Below, piece by piece: positions 33,256 to 42,874 of a stretch of 64,000 nucleotides of DNA. How positions within the stretch are numbered: the first letter of the stretch is position 1; every line of letters begins with the position of its first letter. This stretch comes from an uncultured Flavobacteriaceae bacterium (GTDB lineage Bacteria > Bacteroidota > Bacteroidia > Flavobacteriales > Flavobacteriaceae), in the NCBI GenBank assembly GCA_947502975.1, contig CANNBV010000001.1, positions 806,001 through 870,000 of the forward strand, written 5' to 3'. The notes below the pieces were generated by a model, which was not told the DNA's origin, searched no databases, and was given only the letters and a program-made list of their open reading frames with translations. The position numbers and the translations under genes are program-made.

Positions 33256-34512
33256 ATGAAATCTAAAGTTTTATTTCTTATCCTCTCCATATTAACGCTT
33301 GTTTTCGGTTGTAAGAATGGCAATGAAAATGCCGATAACAACTATTATGAAGACACTTACTATGACGATTATGAGTCTGAAATAGAAGAAGACACATATT
33401 ACGAAGAGGCTCCAAATTATCCTGATCAATATGCTGAAACCAATCATGAGAATTATATAGAAGATGCCCCACAAAGTAATAGCTTTTTTAGAGGTAGAAA
33501 GAAAACACATGAGTTTAGAGATGCCAGAACAGGTTTGGTAGTAAATAGTACTAGCTATCCATCCAACTGGAATGTTATTTCTAAGCCTATTTATACTATC
33601 GATCAAAAAATCCCTCTATTTCTGATGCAAGTAGAAGGGCCTCATAACCTAAAAACATTCAATACACCCGTTAAATTTCACTTACACTATCCAAATCGGC
33701 AAACTGCACAATGGATGCAACAATATAGCAGCACTTCGAACATGATGCGTCCTATGATGAGTAATGAACAAATTATGAGGGAAGAGGTCAATGGAAGAAT
33801 GGCTAAAAGTGGTTTCCAAATGATTGGACAAAAACCTATTCCTAGAGCAGAACGCTATTTACGTAACATGTTGAACAAATCCGGAGGGCAAAATGCACAA
33901 TTGGAGCATTATGTAACAGAATGGACAAATAATAAGGGGCAAAAAGCATTAGTAACTTTAGTGAAAATAGCAATGCAGCAACAAATTACTTTCAATGATT
34001 CTATGGTGATGTGGTTTTACAGCCTAGATTATGTATTTGTAAACGAAAATAAACTTGATGTAACCATAAATCAACTTCTTGATGCTACTGAGGCCACTAA
34101 AGAAAATCCACAATGGAAACACTATTTGGCACAACTTAATAGGGCAAGACAACAAAAAGCTGCATATGACCATCAGATAAGAATGAAAAACCGACAAGCA
34201 GCGTTTAATGCGCATCAACAAAAAATGAAAGGGATTTGGGCTGCTCAAGATGCTAACCATGCTTCATTCATGAACAGAACTTTTGGAGCAGGAAGTGATA
34301 GAAGTCAAAAGCAATTCATAAATATGATTAATGAGCAAGAAACAGTGTATAACCCCTCAACAGGAAGAAATTATCAAGTAGATGCTGGATCTACTGAATA
34401 TTGGATGGACAGTGATAGAAACTACATTAAAAATGACGATTTATTCTATAACCCGAATGGTGATATCAATTTAAACAATAGAAACTGGACTAAGGTAAAT
34501 AGAGCATTTTAA
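33256..34512 (+). CDS. Lipoprotein of unknown function, acidic Tyr-rich N-terminus
   Basis: 418 residues. Lipobox T-L-V-F-G-C (cysteine near residue 19), then an acidic low-complexity stretch of Asn, Asp, Glu and Tyr (about residues 25-80) that may act as a spacer or surface export signal. The folded part (about 100-290) has F-H-L-H-Y-P and W-F-Y-S-L-D-Y. The C-terminal third is rich in Gln, Asn and Ala and ends with F-Y-N-P-N-G-D-I-N-L. No family is recognised. Confidence 0.6.
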   Translation: MKSKVLFLILSILTLVFGCKNGNENADNNYYEDTYYDDYESEIEEDTYYEEAPNYPDQYAETNHENYIEDAPQSNSFFRGRKKTHEFRDARTGLVVNSTSYPSNWNVISKPIYTIDQKIPLFLMQVEGPHNLKTFNTPVKFHLHYPNRQTAQWMQQYSSTSNMMRPMMSNEQIMREEVNGRMAKSGFQMIGQKPIPRAERYLRNMLNKSGGQNAQLEHYVTEWTNNKGQKALVTLVKIAMQQQITFNDSMVMWFYSLDYVFVNENKLDVTINQLLDATEATKENPQWKHYLAQLNRARQQKAAYDHQIRMKNRQAAFNAHQQKMKGIWAAQDANHASFMNRTFGAGSDRSQKQFINMINEQETVYNPSTGRNYQVDAGSTEYWMDSDRNYIKNDDLFYNPNGDINLNNRNWTKVNRAF

Positions 34513-34540
34513 AATAAAAATCAACTAAAAAAAAATCAAA

Positions 34541-35815
34541 ATGGCTACAATAAAAAAAACACTATTGCTATTACTTTTAATTGTTGTTCAATTAGTGAGT
34601 TGCAGTAAAAATAATATTACAGAAGACGATGAGACTACTAAAGAACCTGGGCTAACCTTAGTAGATCAAGTAAGTTTAAGAGGAACAGGCGATGAATTTG
34701 GCCTTGGTATTGTTGCTACAGCAAACGGGTTTATTATTTGCGGCGTTGCTGCCGATGAAAAACCTTATGTCATAGCCATTGATAACAACCATAATGTGTT
34801 GTGGGAAAAGATATTAGGCACATCTGGTGTTGGAGGCTTTGAAAAAATTATACAAACCAATGACGGAAATTTTATTGCAACAGGTTTTGTAGAAACTACC
34901 TTCAGAGAGTTTGATTTAGATATATATGCAGTTAAGCTAAATGCTACAGGCGAAATTCTTTGGGAAAAAACATTTGGGTTCAATTATATTACAGATACAA
35001 CTATGGATATGATTGAAACTTCGAATGGCGATATAGTTATTGGAGCAACTAAGCTTTCAGAACCTCTTCCTAGCGATATACTTGTTAGTGATAATGAGGT
35101 ATTAGTTTTAAAAATAAATACGCAAGGAGAGATGATTTGGTCTGAAACCTATGAAGCTACAGATGGTAATAATACATTTACGTCTTTAATAGATGAGCCA
35201 AACGGAAATATTTTGATAGGGGGAAGTTTTACTTATGAAGAGTCTAGACCAGGAAGTTCTATTACTATATTAAAAAGTAATCTTCTTATATTTAGAATAA
35301 ACCCTATTGGAGAAGTTGTACAAGAGAAGATATTTGAGACAGCCGAAAATGATGGTGCAGCAAAACTCCATAAACTCAATAATGGACAAATTCTTGTACT
35401 TAGTGGAAAATCTGGTGGTAATCAAAATGATAGAGATGTATTGTTATTCACACTTACTAATACTTTAGAAATAGATAGACAAGTATTTATTGGGGGTGAA
35501 GGTTTAGATTTTGCAGTAAGTTTGATAGAAAATGAAGCTAACGAACTGTTTTTGGTTGGTGATACAAATTCTCATCTTATTACAAGTGATACGGATTTTG
35601 CATCTTCAGATTTATGGGTGGTTAAAATTTCTCCTTCATTTACCGTTTTAGATGAATTAGTTTTAGGAGGAAGTAATTCTGAAGCAGCTTCAGAAGTGAT
35701 AATAAAGGATGACAAACTAGTGATAGTTGGAAGTACAGGATCTAATGATGGTGATGTCTTGGTAAATAATGGTGCTTGGGATATATGGGTAACGTTTATT
35801 GAAGATATTGAATAA
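34541..35815 (+). CDS. Lipoprotein with beta-propeller-like repeats
   Basis: 424 residues. The signal peptide ends in a lipobox (Q-L-V-S-C). The mature part contains repeated blocks of the type G-x-I-L-W-E-K-T-F-G, G-F-I-I-C-G-V, G-D-I-V-I-G-A-T and N-G-Q-I-L-V-L-S-G, about 45-50 residues apart, as in PQQ-/delta-60-type propellers often annotated as T9SS or surface proteins. No T9SS C-terminal domain is visible. A binding or surface role is likely. It is convergent with the SGNH gene at 35864. Confidence 0.6.
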   Translation: MATIKKTLLLLLLIVVQLVSCSKNNITEDDETTKEPGLTLVDQVSLRGTGDEFGLGIVATANGFIICGVAADEKPYVIAIDNNHNVLWEKILGTSGVGGFEKIIQTNDGNFIATGFVETTFREFDLDIYAVKLNATGEILWEKTFGFNYITDTTMDMIETSNGDIVIGATKLSEPLPSDILVSDNEVLVLKINTQGEMIWSETYEATDGNNTFTSLIDEPNGNILIGGSFTYEESRPGSSITILKSNLLIFRINPIGEVVQEKIFETAENDGAAKLHKLNNGQILVLSGKSGGNQNDRDVLLFTLTNTLEIDRQVFIGGEGLDFAVSLIENEANELFLVGDTNSHLITSDTDFASSDLWVVKISPSFTVLDELVLGGSNSEAASEVIIKDDKLVIVGSTGSNDGDVLVNNGAWDIWVTFIEDIE

Positions 35816-35863
35816 ATCAATTTTATAACTCAAAGAAAGAGGGTTGAAATATTATTTTATGTT

Positions 35864-36814
35864 TTAATCCTCCAAGTAGCCTTTAATATCTTTGCTCAAT
35901 ATATGTGTAAATTCCTTTGCACTTTCAGATTCTAAATGTAAGCCATCATAAGTTTTAAGCTTACCTGATAAATACCAATAATTAATATAAGGAATATTAA
36001 GTTTGGCTGCTATACTATCCATTTGGGGTTCAAAATTTGGCCAAAAGATTTTTTCAGAATCTATAAATTCTTTGTCTTCTGGCATAGTTATTATAAAAAC
36101 ACTACCATTTTGTTTTAAGAATTGTATCATTTCTACAAAACTTTTTATACGATACTCTGAAACTTCTTGTGTCTTAACCTCGTTCTTGAAGTGTTTAAGA
36201 AGTATCGACTTCCAGAATAGAATATCGTTTTTAACTATAGAGTCAGATTTAGAATAATCTAATTTAATCTCTAACCAACCGTTGTCATGTATCGTAAACC
36301 TTGGGTCTTTTTCGTAAGGGTGAAATGCGTTGTACAAAGGTTGGTCATAAGTTTCAATAACATAGTTGTAGTTTGGCTTTGCTTTTACTTGATCAACTTT
36401 ACCAACTATGGTGAATTTTTTATCCATTTCAATGATATCTTCAGGTTCAGCATTTATTTTAGCTGCAAAACTGGCTGGAGATACACTAACTATAAACAAT
36501 TGATTCTTAGATGAGAAATTCACTTTTTTCTTTATTGCTTCAAAGTAAATATCACCATATTTAGAATTACTTACGTTTAATGCAAAGTTTACAATAGGCG
36601 TGTCAAAATCAAGATGCTTTAATTCATTCTCGATGATATTTGGGTTTATCCCCTTGCTTGCTTTAGAAATACCTATTACAAGCCCCCCAGCTTCTTGAGT
36701 AAATTTTTTATAGTATATATCAACGTAATCTTTAGAAAGTATGTGGACGCATAGCATATAAATGCATACAAAAGCAAGACTAAATACGGTAAGTTTTATA
36801 AAAAAAGCTTTCAT
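35864..36814 (-). CDS. SGNH-like (DltD/AlgX-type) partner of the MBOAT acyltransferase
   Basis: 316 residues with one N-terminal membrane anchor. Block I is L-V-I-G-I-S-K-A-S (candidate nucleophile Ser, compare G-D-S-R-A), and the C-terminal block is T-Y-D-G-L-H-L-E (Asp/His), as in SGNH esterase/acetyltransferase folds. It lies 6 bp downstream of an MBOAT gene, as DltD/AlgX/PatB-type proteins do. The pair probably moves acyl groups across the membrane onto an extracytoplasmic polymer; the acceptor is unknown. Confidence 0.65.
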   Translation of the reverse strand: MKAFFIKLTVFSLAFVCIYMLCVHILSKDYVDIYYKKFTQEAGGLVIGISKASKGINPNIIENELKHLDFDTPIVNFALNVSNSKYGDIYFEAIKKKVNFSSKNQLFIVSVSPASFAAKINAEPEDIIEMDKKFTIVGKVDQVKAKPNYNYVIETYDQPLYNAFHPYEKDPRFTIHDNGWLEIKLDYSKSDSIVKNDILFWKSILLKHFKNEVKTQEVSEYRIKSFVEMIQFLKQNGSVFIITMPEDKEFIDSEKIFWPNFEPQMDSIAAKLNIPYINYWYLSGKLKTYDGLHLESESAKEFTHILSKDIKGYLED

Positions 36815-36820
36815 ATTAAC

Positions 36821-38269
36821 TTAAAATTGAAAATATATAAATGTGTTTTGCCTATTAATAGCAAATAATACTATTATAAAAATATAAGCTATATAATATG
36901 ACCACCTTATAGCTAATGGTTTGCCAATTACCAAATCATATATTTTATCATTGCCTTTAAAATAATGAATGGTTTGAACTAATAAAACGAGGGATATACT
37001 TAATATGAGTTCGAAATAATTGTTTAGTAAATTAATATGTAGGCTTCTAAATTGAAACATACTTTTAATATATAACATGGCATGATCAAAATTGGGTGAT
37101 CTGAAAAACACTAGAGTAAGAAAAATACAAGTAAAACCAAATGGCCACCCAAAAAGTTCCCTACCTCTTTTTGTCATTTTGAGAAAATCAAAAATTCTCA
37201 TTCTTATTTTTCTAGTGCTATACTCAATGACGAGAATTAAAGCATTTAGAATACCCCAAATTACAAAAGTCCAACTAGCCCCATGCCACAAGCCAACTAT
37301 AATGAATAAAACTAAAAGATTAAATATGGTTCTTATTTTTGACCCCCTAGAACCTCCTAAAGGAATAAAAAGGTAGTCTCTTAACCATTCCATTAGTGAA
37401 ATATGCCAACGTTTCCAGAAATCTGCAATGGATGTAGCAAAAATTGGTTTGTTAAAGTTTTGCATCAATTCAATATTTATGGTCTTAGCTGCACCTATCG
37501 CTATAGATGTATATGCAGAAAAGTCATAATATATTTGGAAGCAAAAAAATAGCGCTCCTAGTATCATTGAAAATCCATGCGGAGAGTTTGGGTTTGCAAA
37601 CGCAGCATCCACATAAATCCCAAGCCTATCTGCCACCACTACTTTTAAAAATAATCCCCAAGCAATTAGAATAATCCCTTTCTTAATATTTGTAATATTA
37701 ATAACAAGTTTTTGTTTTAATTGTGGAATTAGCCTTGATGCTCTTTCTATAGGTCCAGCGACCAATTGAGGAAAAAATGAAACGTATAACGCAAACACCC
37801 CTAGATGCTTTTCAGGTTTTAAATTCCCTCTGTATATATCAATAGTATAACTTAATGTTTGAAATGTGTAGAAGCTAATCCCTACAGGAAGTAGTATTTG
37901 TTCAAAATTATAAGCTCCTCCATTTTCTTGAGTTGTTAATTCAACACCAAAAAATGCAAAAAAGTTATTTACTGTAGTTGTAAAAAAGCCCAGGTATTTG
38001 AAAATAAATAGCATACCTAAGTTAACAGCCAAACTCAATATTAGGTACTTTTTGTTTTTGGCCTTACTACCATTAGCCATTTTTAAACCACAAAAATAAT
38101 CTGTAAGTGTAGAGATAATCAACAAAATGAGCAATCTGGGCTCGTGTATGGAATAAAACAAATAGCTAGCTAGTAACAGCCATAGCCATCTATATGTTTT
38201 AGAAATACAGTAATAACCAAAAACTACTATTGGTAAAAAGATAAGAAACTCAAAAGAATTGAATAGCAT
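36821..38269 (-). CDS. MBOAT-family O-acyltransferase (AlgI-like)
   Basis: 482 residues with about 11 hydrophobic helices. Typical words are the N-terminal M-L-F-N-S-F-E-F-L-I-F-L-P, P-V-G-I-S-F-Y-T-F-Q-T-L-S-Y-T-I-D-I-Y-R-G, F-F-P-Q-L-V-A-G-P-I-E-R-A, the core R-W-H-I-S-L-M-E-W-L-R-D-Y and the catalytic-His region G-L-W-H-G-A-S-W. It belongs to the AlgI/DltB group that acetylates alginate, peptidoglycan or teichoic acids. It forms an operon with the downstream SGNH gene. No exopolysaccharide synthase is adjacent. Confidence 0.9.
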   Translation of the reverse strand: MLFNSFEFLIFLPIVVFGYYCISKTYRWLWLLLASYLFYSIHEPRLLILLIISTLTDYFCGLKMANGSKAKNKKYLILSLAVNLGMLFIFKYLGFFTTTVNNFFAFFGVELTTQENGGAYNFEQILLPVGISFYTFQTLSYTIDIYRGNLKPEKHLGVFALYVSFFPQLVAGPIERASRLIPQLKQKLVINITNIKKGIILIAWGLFLKVVVADRLGIYVDAAFANPNSPHGFSMILGALFFCFQIYYDFSAYTSIAIGAAKTINIELMQNFNKPIFATSIADFWKRWHISLMEWLRDYLFIPLGGSRGSKIRTIFNLLVLFIIVGLWHGASWTFVIWGILNALILVIEYSTRKIRMRIFDFLKMTKRGRELFGWPFGFTCIFLTLVFFRSPNFDHAMLYIKSMFQFRSLHINLLNNYFELILSISLVLLVQTIHYFKGNDKIYDLVIGKPLAIRWSYYIAYIFIIVLFAINRQNTFIYFQF

Positions 38270-38534
38270 CGTAGGTTAAAAATAGACATTTGTTACAACC
38301 AAAAGTAGTTTTTATTATATCATGATGAAATTTTTTTATTTAAAGAGTCATTTAAATAAGTTGATGTGTAAACTTTTGAATATTTTATAGATGAATGACA
38401 TGTTTTAGCATTATTCAGAGCTAAAACTTTGCTATAATATTAAAATTAAGGTGTCAAAATTTTAATATTATTAAAAATTTTAGAATATAGAATGTGAAAT
38501 TTTATAAAGAATTATAAATTTCAATGAAAATTAA

Positions 38535-39248
38535 CTAATTCGTTTTCAATGTAATTTCAACTACCCCATTAGCTCCACGGGTACCCCAGTGACCACTGTC
38601 ACTACCTGTTAAAATTTTAATCGCTTTAACTTGTTTAGGTTCTATTCCTGAGATGTCGCGTGTAACAATACCATCTACAACTAGTAGAGCAAAAGGGCTA
38701 GCAAGAATGGATCTTGGACCTCTAGAGTCTAAAATAATTTGATTTCCTGTGGTTCCAAATGTGTTGTTTTCATCCGTCCTATTAACTTCCTGATCAGAAA
38801 TTCTTGCAGTGGGATGTACATATTGAATAATTTCATAAATGGTTAACATTTGATCAAAATTATTATTTTCATCCATTAAATTGTTGGTGCAATAATCCAA
38901 ATCAGATTGCTCCATGTGGCCTTCCTTAACTACATCTTTAAAAGCGTTTTTATTGTTCACTAAAATTAAGTTGACCTTAAGACTGTCTTGTTTTTCTATT
39001 TTGACAATACTATTTTGAAAACCTTCAGCCTTAAAAATTAATTTATCATTCTTTTTATACTCAATAGAGAAGAACCCTTGTTCATCAGTTACTGTTTCTG
39101 TTTTAAGCTTCTTTGATATAACTTTAACCTTTTTTAAAGGATACGTCTTAAAGGCAACTACTTTGCCTTTGATAGTTTTAGTTTGGGCGTAATTATGATT
39201 GATAGAGAAAATCAGTAATAAACAAAAAGTAAATACAATTTTTTTCAT
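38535..39248 (-). CDS. Plug-only TonB-receptor-like exported protein (second copy)
   Basis: 237 residues. Signal peptide; carboxypeptidase-regulatory-like domain (I-K-G-K-V-V-A-F, T-V-T-D-E-Q-G-F-F-S-I); then a plug-like domain (I-I-L-D-S-R-G-P-R-S, F-A-L-L-V-V-D-G-I-V, G-T-R-G-A-N-G-V-V-E-I-T-L). As with the copy at 29204, the protein ends at the plug-barrel boundary. The two share layout but little identity, so they are not a recent duplication. Function is unknown. Confidence 0.75.
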   Translation of the reverse strand: MKKIVFTFCLLLIFSINHNYAQTKTIKGKVVAFKTYPLKKVKVISKKLKTETVTDEQGFFSIEYKKNDKLIFKAEGFQNSIVKIEKQDSLKVNLILVNNKNAFKDVVKEGHMEQSDLDYCTNNLMDENNNFDQMLTIYEIIQYVHPTARISDQEVNRTDENNTFGTTGNQIILDSRGPRSILASPFALLVVDGIVTRDISGIEPKQVKAIKILTGSDSGHWGTRGANGVVEITLKTN

Positions 39249-39458
39249 AATCAGTGGTGTTTAGCTTAGTTATAAAGATACATCATAAAACTATTATTTA
39301 ATAGCTGTTGAAACATTTGTTATGTATAATAACCCTTTTGATTTACTAAATATTTCAAAATGATTTCATACAATATGTGTATTTATGCAGTTTATCACTT
39401 ATTCTGAAGTTAAAAACACATAGAGGTAGTATGAACAAAGCAATAATTTTGAAATAAA

Positions 39459-40637
39459 TTATTGTTTTACAATTTCAATTTTTAATGGATTGTTCAGCTT
39501 TTTAGTAAAGCTGCTCAAATACTGTTCCCACTCATATTGGTTTTTAAACTGATTACTTTTTTGCCATGTAAAACCTGAATAATATTTTACTTTTCCGTTG
39601 ACCACTCTAAGATTTACAAAAGCATTACTTAAATCTTTTACATCAGTTTCATACTTTTCCGAATCAATAAAATATAGAGGGATTGTAACTATTGCTGTTC
39701 CAAGTTCTGAATCCGCATGAGGTTGCCAATAATTCAACCACGTTTCATCTTTATGAGATGTTACAACACCATCCTTTTCATGCAATGTTAAACCTGCTGA
39801 AATAGTATCTACACCTTTGATGGCAATTTCAAATTTTGAAAGATTATTGCCATAGTCTAAACTAATGGTTTTTGTTTCTTTAATTAATGTTCCATTCGCA
39901 TCCCATACGCCATAATCTAAAACAAAGCTCGTTCTAATAGGACCATTGGTTAGAGTTTTATGACTTACAAAATTTTTAGAAATGTAGTACGTACTATCTT
40001 TTTTATAAGCTATACCGCCAACACCTCTACTTGACCCTACATGAAAATTATCTAAACCTTCTCCAGTATCTTCATGATATGTTCCAGTTTTTTCAGTGTA
40101 TTTTTTATACCAAGCATCTATTATAGAATAGTCTACGCGTTTTAACCAGGCGTCAATTCCACTAGACAAAGTACCTTCTTCTAGACGATTTTCAAACCTA
40201 TATTGTGCATTTGGGCCATAAGTTCTAAAAGCTACCTTATTATTTTCCCAAGCATAATCATCAGTACGTTCTGGAACAAATCTAGAGTAACATACTTTTT
40301 CTTCTGAAGCTTTAAAATCCTCAGGGAGTTTAACAATTTGATATGTTGCTTTTGAATTTGGTTTTATTTCTGGTTGAAATAAGAGTATGTCCATATTCCC
40401 ATCGTTATCATTATCAACCAACTGAGATGTTAAAAAGGCATTGGAAGATATGTCTTGAATTCCAAAACCATTTAATGTTTCAATGCCTAAAAACTGTTTT
40501 GATAATTCTACGGTTTCAAAAGTTCTATCTAGAGACAATTCATTTGAAATTTCAATTTGAATAGAAGATGCTTTCTCACTACATGAAAAAAAGATCCAGT
40601 TAAAAAGTAGTACAAAAAATAGAATAGAAGGTTTCAT
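39459..40637 (-). CDS. DUF4861-family lipoprotein
   Basis: 392 residues with a lipobox (F-F-S-C). The body has I-E-I-S-N-E-L-S-L-D-R, D-N-D-G-N-M-D-I-L-L-F-Q-P, V-A-F-R-T-Y-G-P-N-A-Q-Y-R-F and Y-W-Q-P-H, which I associate with the DUF4861 family found in pectin/ulvan/alginate utilisation loci. Its catalytic role is not established; a lyase-associated or uronide-processing function is inferred from context. It is cotranscribed with kduI, 5 bp upstream. Confidence 0.7.
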   Translation of the reverse strand: MKPSILFFVLLFNWIFFSCSEKASSIQIEISNELSLDRTFETVELSKQFLGIETLNGFGIQDISSNAFLTSQLVDNDNDGNMDILLFQPEIKPNSKATYQIVKLPEDFKASEEKVCYSRFVPERTDDYAWENNKVAFRTYGPNAQYRFENRLEEGTLSSGIDAWLKRVDYSIIDAWYKKYTEKTGTYHEDTGEGLDNFHVGSSRGVGGIAYKKDSTYYISKNFVSHKTLTNGPIRTSFVLDYGVWDANGTLIKETKTISLDYGNNLSKFEIAIKGVDTISAGLTLHEKDGVVTSHKDETWLNYWQPHADSELGTAIVTIPLYFIDSEKYETDVKDLSNAFVNLRVVNGKVKYYSGFTWQKSNQFKNQYEWEQYLSSFTKKLNNPLKIEIVKQ

Positions 40638-40642
40638 GGCTT

Positions 40643-41485
40643 TTATCTTAATTTATTTATATCGCAAACATCCATATCACCATAATCTAAATTCTCTCCA
40701 GCCATACCCCAAATAAAGCTATAGCTACTAGTTCCAGAACCAGAATGTATAGACCAAGGTGGTGATATTACAGCTTCTTCACTAGCCATCCAGATATGTC
40801 TGGTTTCATTGGTTTGACCCATAAAATGACAAACAGCCTGATCTTCGGCGACTTCAAAATAAAAATAGGCTTCCATACGTCTGTCGTGAACATGTGCAGG
40901 TAAGGTATTCCATGAACTACCTGGCTTTAAGGTGGTCATTCCCATTTGTAACTGGCACACATCTACAACGCTATTTACAATGTATTTTCTAAGCGTTCTT
41001 GCATTTGCGGTTTCTGGTGCGCCTAGTTCGATCACTTCTAAATCGTCTAAGCCAATTTTTTTGGATGGATATGCTTTGTGTGCAGGAGTAGAGTTGATAT
41101 AAAATTTAGCAGGATGATCATTTGAGTCACTGGAGAAAATAACATCCTTATTACCTTGCCCAACATAGAGCCCTTCTTTATGGGCTAAATTATAGATAGT
41201 GCCATCAACAGAAACAGAACCACTGCCGCCAATATTAATAACACCTAATTCTCTTCTTTCCAAAAAATACTCAGCTTTTAAAGGATCTATAGTTTTTAGA
41301 ATTACTTTTTCTTTAACTGGAGATGCACCAGCAATTATGTATCGATCATAATGAGAATATACATAACTAATTTTGTCTTCTCTAAATAAGTTTTGAACCA
41401 AAAACTCGTCTCTGAGTTCTTGAGTGTTCATTTTCATTACTTCTCTTGGAGAGGCTGCGTATCGTACTTCAAAATCACTAGTCAT
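40643..41485 (-). CDS. kduI: 5-dehydro-4-deoxy-D-glucuronate isomerase
   Basis: 280 residues from the preferred start at 41485 (M-T-S-D-F-E-V-R-Y-A). An upstream in-frame extension to 41551 would run into the operator and is rejected. The cupin fold has conserved P-A-H-V-H-D-R-R-M-E-A-Y-F-Y-F and H-I-W-M-A-S-E-E-A-V-I-S-P-P-W-S-I-H-S-G, with the metal-binding His/Glu set intact. It converts the keto-uronate produced by unsaturated uronyl hydrolases (GH88/GH105 in this locus) into the next intermediate. KduD is not in the window. Confidence 0.93.
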   Translation of the reverse strand: MTSDFEVRYAASPREVMKMNTQELRDEFLVQNLFREDKISYVYSHYDRYIIAGASPVKEKVILKTIDPLKAEYFLERRELGVINIGGSGSVSVDGTIYNLAHKEGLYVGQGNKDVIFSSDSNDHPAKFYINSTPAHKAYPSKKIGLDDLEVIELGAPETANARTLRKYIVNSVVDVCQLQMGMTTLKPGSSWNTLPAHVHDRRMEAYFYFEVAEDQAVCHFMGQTNETRHIWMASEEAVISPPWSIHSGSGTSSYSFIWGMAGENLDYGDMDVCDINKLR

Positions 41486-41542
41486 TTCTGTTTTTATTAG
41501 ATTTTTTGTTATTAATTTCAGTAAAAATAAGATTTTTATTGT

Positions 41543-41581
41543 AAAATACAATCGATTGTATTTTTGTTTTTGATATATTTG
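41543..41581. promoter_or_regulatory. Divergent promoter with 22-bp palindromic operator (kduI / GH105 operon)
   Basis: The palindrome AAAATACAAT-CG-ATTGTATTTT (41543-41564) is perfect. A plus-strand -7 box, TATATTTG (41574-41581), follows it directly. On the minus strand the palindrome's TTG is spaced 19 bp from a TATTTTTA box for kduI. The central CG is typical of LacI-family sites. One repressor bound here could shut both directions. Confidence 0.65.
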
Positions 41582-41618
41582 TTTTCTTTGTAACTATATA
41601 TACTAAACTAAATAGAAA

Positions 41619-42812
41619 ATGATTTTTAAGGCAAGAAATTTTGGTAAATACATACTTTTTTTGGTGTTTATTATTTGTTGTTCATGTGGTACTACGGAAA
41701 AAACTTCTTCATCTAATAATACTGTAACTAATATAAAAGGTTCGTCTATTAATCCGGTATCAGTAAGAAATGAAATGAAACGTGTAGCCGATTGGCAAAT
41801 TCAGCATTTTAGAGACACTTTTAGTGGTAGAAAGAAGCCACATCACATAGCAGATTGGACTAATGGTGCATTGTATGTAGGTATGGTAAAATATGCTGCT
41901 ATGGCCAAAGATGATAGTTACTACAATTGGTTGAAAGATATAGGGAACCAGCAAAATTGGAAATTGCATCGTAGAAAATACATGGCAGATGATCATGTTG
42001 TAGGGCAAATGTATATAGAGCTATTTAGAAAATATGGCGATAGTAAAATGATTGATGAGACAAAGAACAGTTTAGACTATATTTTACAAAATCCAAGCAA
42101 ACAACCTATTACATTAGATAATTATAAACACCTAGAACGATGGACTTGGTGTGATGCATTGTTTATGGGGCCGCCACTCTGGGCAAAAATGGCTAATATA
42201 ACAGGAGAACAAAAGTATAATGGTTTTATGCTTAAAGAATATAAAGCTACTTACGATCATTTATTTGATGAAGATGAAAGTTTATTTTATAGAGATAATA
42301 GTTACATCGGTAAGTTGGATGGAGGAAAGAAAATATTTTGGTCGAGAGGCAATGGCTGGGTATTTGGTGGTTTAACGCTTTTGATGGATGAGTATGAGCC
42401 AGGTTCTGAAATGTATGAGTATTTTAAAGATATTTATTTACGAATGGCTAAAAAACTTATTGAAATTCAAACAGAAGAAGGTCATTGGGCCATGAGTTTA
42501 TTAAATGCAGATTTGTATCCAACTCCAGAAACTAGTGGTACTTCATTTTTTACTTTTGGACTAGCTTGGGGTGTAAATAAAGGATTGTTAGATAAAGCTA
42601 CTTATGAACCACATATTAAACGTGCTTGGAATTGTTTAAGAGGTCATATTACAAAAGATGGTATGTTGGGTTATGTGCAACCAATAGGAGCGGCACCTGG
42701 AAAAGCATGGCCAGATAAAAGTGAGGTATATGGTTCAGGAGCTTTTTTAGCGGCAGGTTCAGAAGTGTATAAGCTTTATGGCGGACAGCCAATATTTCAA
42801 AAAAAAAACTAA
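41619..42812 (+). CDS. GH105-family unsaturated uronyl hydrolase lipoprotein
   Basis: 397 residues with a lipobox (C-C-S-C-G). The (alpha/alpha)6 barrel has W-T-N-G-A-L-Y-V-G-M, D-D-H-V-V-G-Q, the characteristic R-W-T-W-C-D-A-L-F-M (catalytic Asp), W-S-R-G-N-G-W and G-S-G-A-F-L-A-A-G. GH105 removes delta-4,5-unsaturated uronic acid from lyase products (rhamnogalacturonan, ulvan). The gene ends in a run of ten A followed at once by the stop. The next gene's conserved N-terminus continues in a shifted frame, so it may be one half of a fused protein. Confidence 0.88.
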   Translation: MIFKARNFGKYILFLVFIICCSCGTTEKTSSSNNTVTNIKGSSINPVSVRNEMKRVADWQIQHFRDTFSGRKKPHHIADWTNGALYVGMVKYAAMAKDDSYYNWLKDIGNQQNWKLHRRKYMADDHVVGQMYIELFRKYGDSKMIDETKNSLDYILQNPSKQPITLDNYKHLERWTWCDALFMGPPLWAKMANITGEQKYNGFMLKEYKATYDHLFDEDESLFYRDNSYIGKLDGGKKIFWSRGNGWVFGGLTLLMDEYEPGSEMYEYFKDIYLRMAKKLIEIQTEEGHWAMSLLNADLYPTPETSGTSFFTFGLAWGVNKGLLDKATYEPHIKRAWNCLRGHITKDGMLGYVQPIGAAPGKAWPDKSEVYGSGAFLAAGSEVYKLYGGQPIFQKKN

Positions 42813-42874
42813 ATTTTGAAAAAAGCCCTATCACGGGCATCACAAGAGCACATTGGTTAGATGCTGCTCACTAC
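42799..42874 (+). other. A10 run and conserved coding frame lacking a start codon
   Basis: Ten A at 42799-42808 close the GH105 frame. In the next frame the codons from 42809 to 42874 encode L-N-F-E-K-S-P-I-T-G-I-T-R-A-H-W-L-D-A-A-H-Y, which is the usual DUF2264 N-terminus. That frame has no ATG, GTG or TTG after the previous in-frame stop at 42770-42772. The layout fits a homopolymer frameshift (mutation, sequencing error or programmed slippage) splitting a GH105-DUF2264 fusion. Confidence 0.7.

Noticed and set aside
40643-41551. Longer kduI reading frame with a hydrophobic N-terminus that looks like a membrane helix
   Set aside because: The extra 22 codons run through the kduI leader into the 41543-41564 operator; the start at 41485 gives the standard KduI length and N-terminus.
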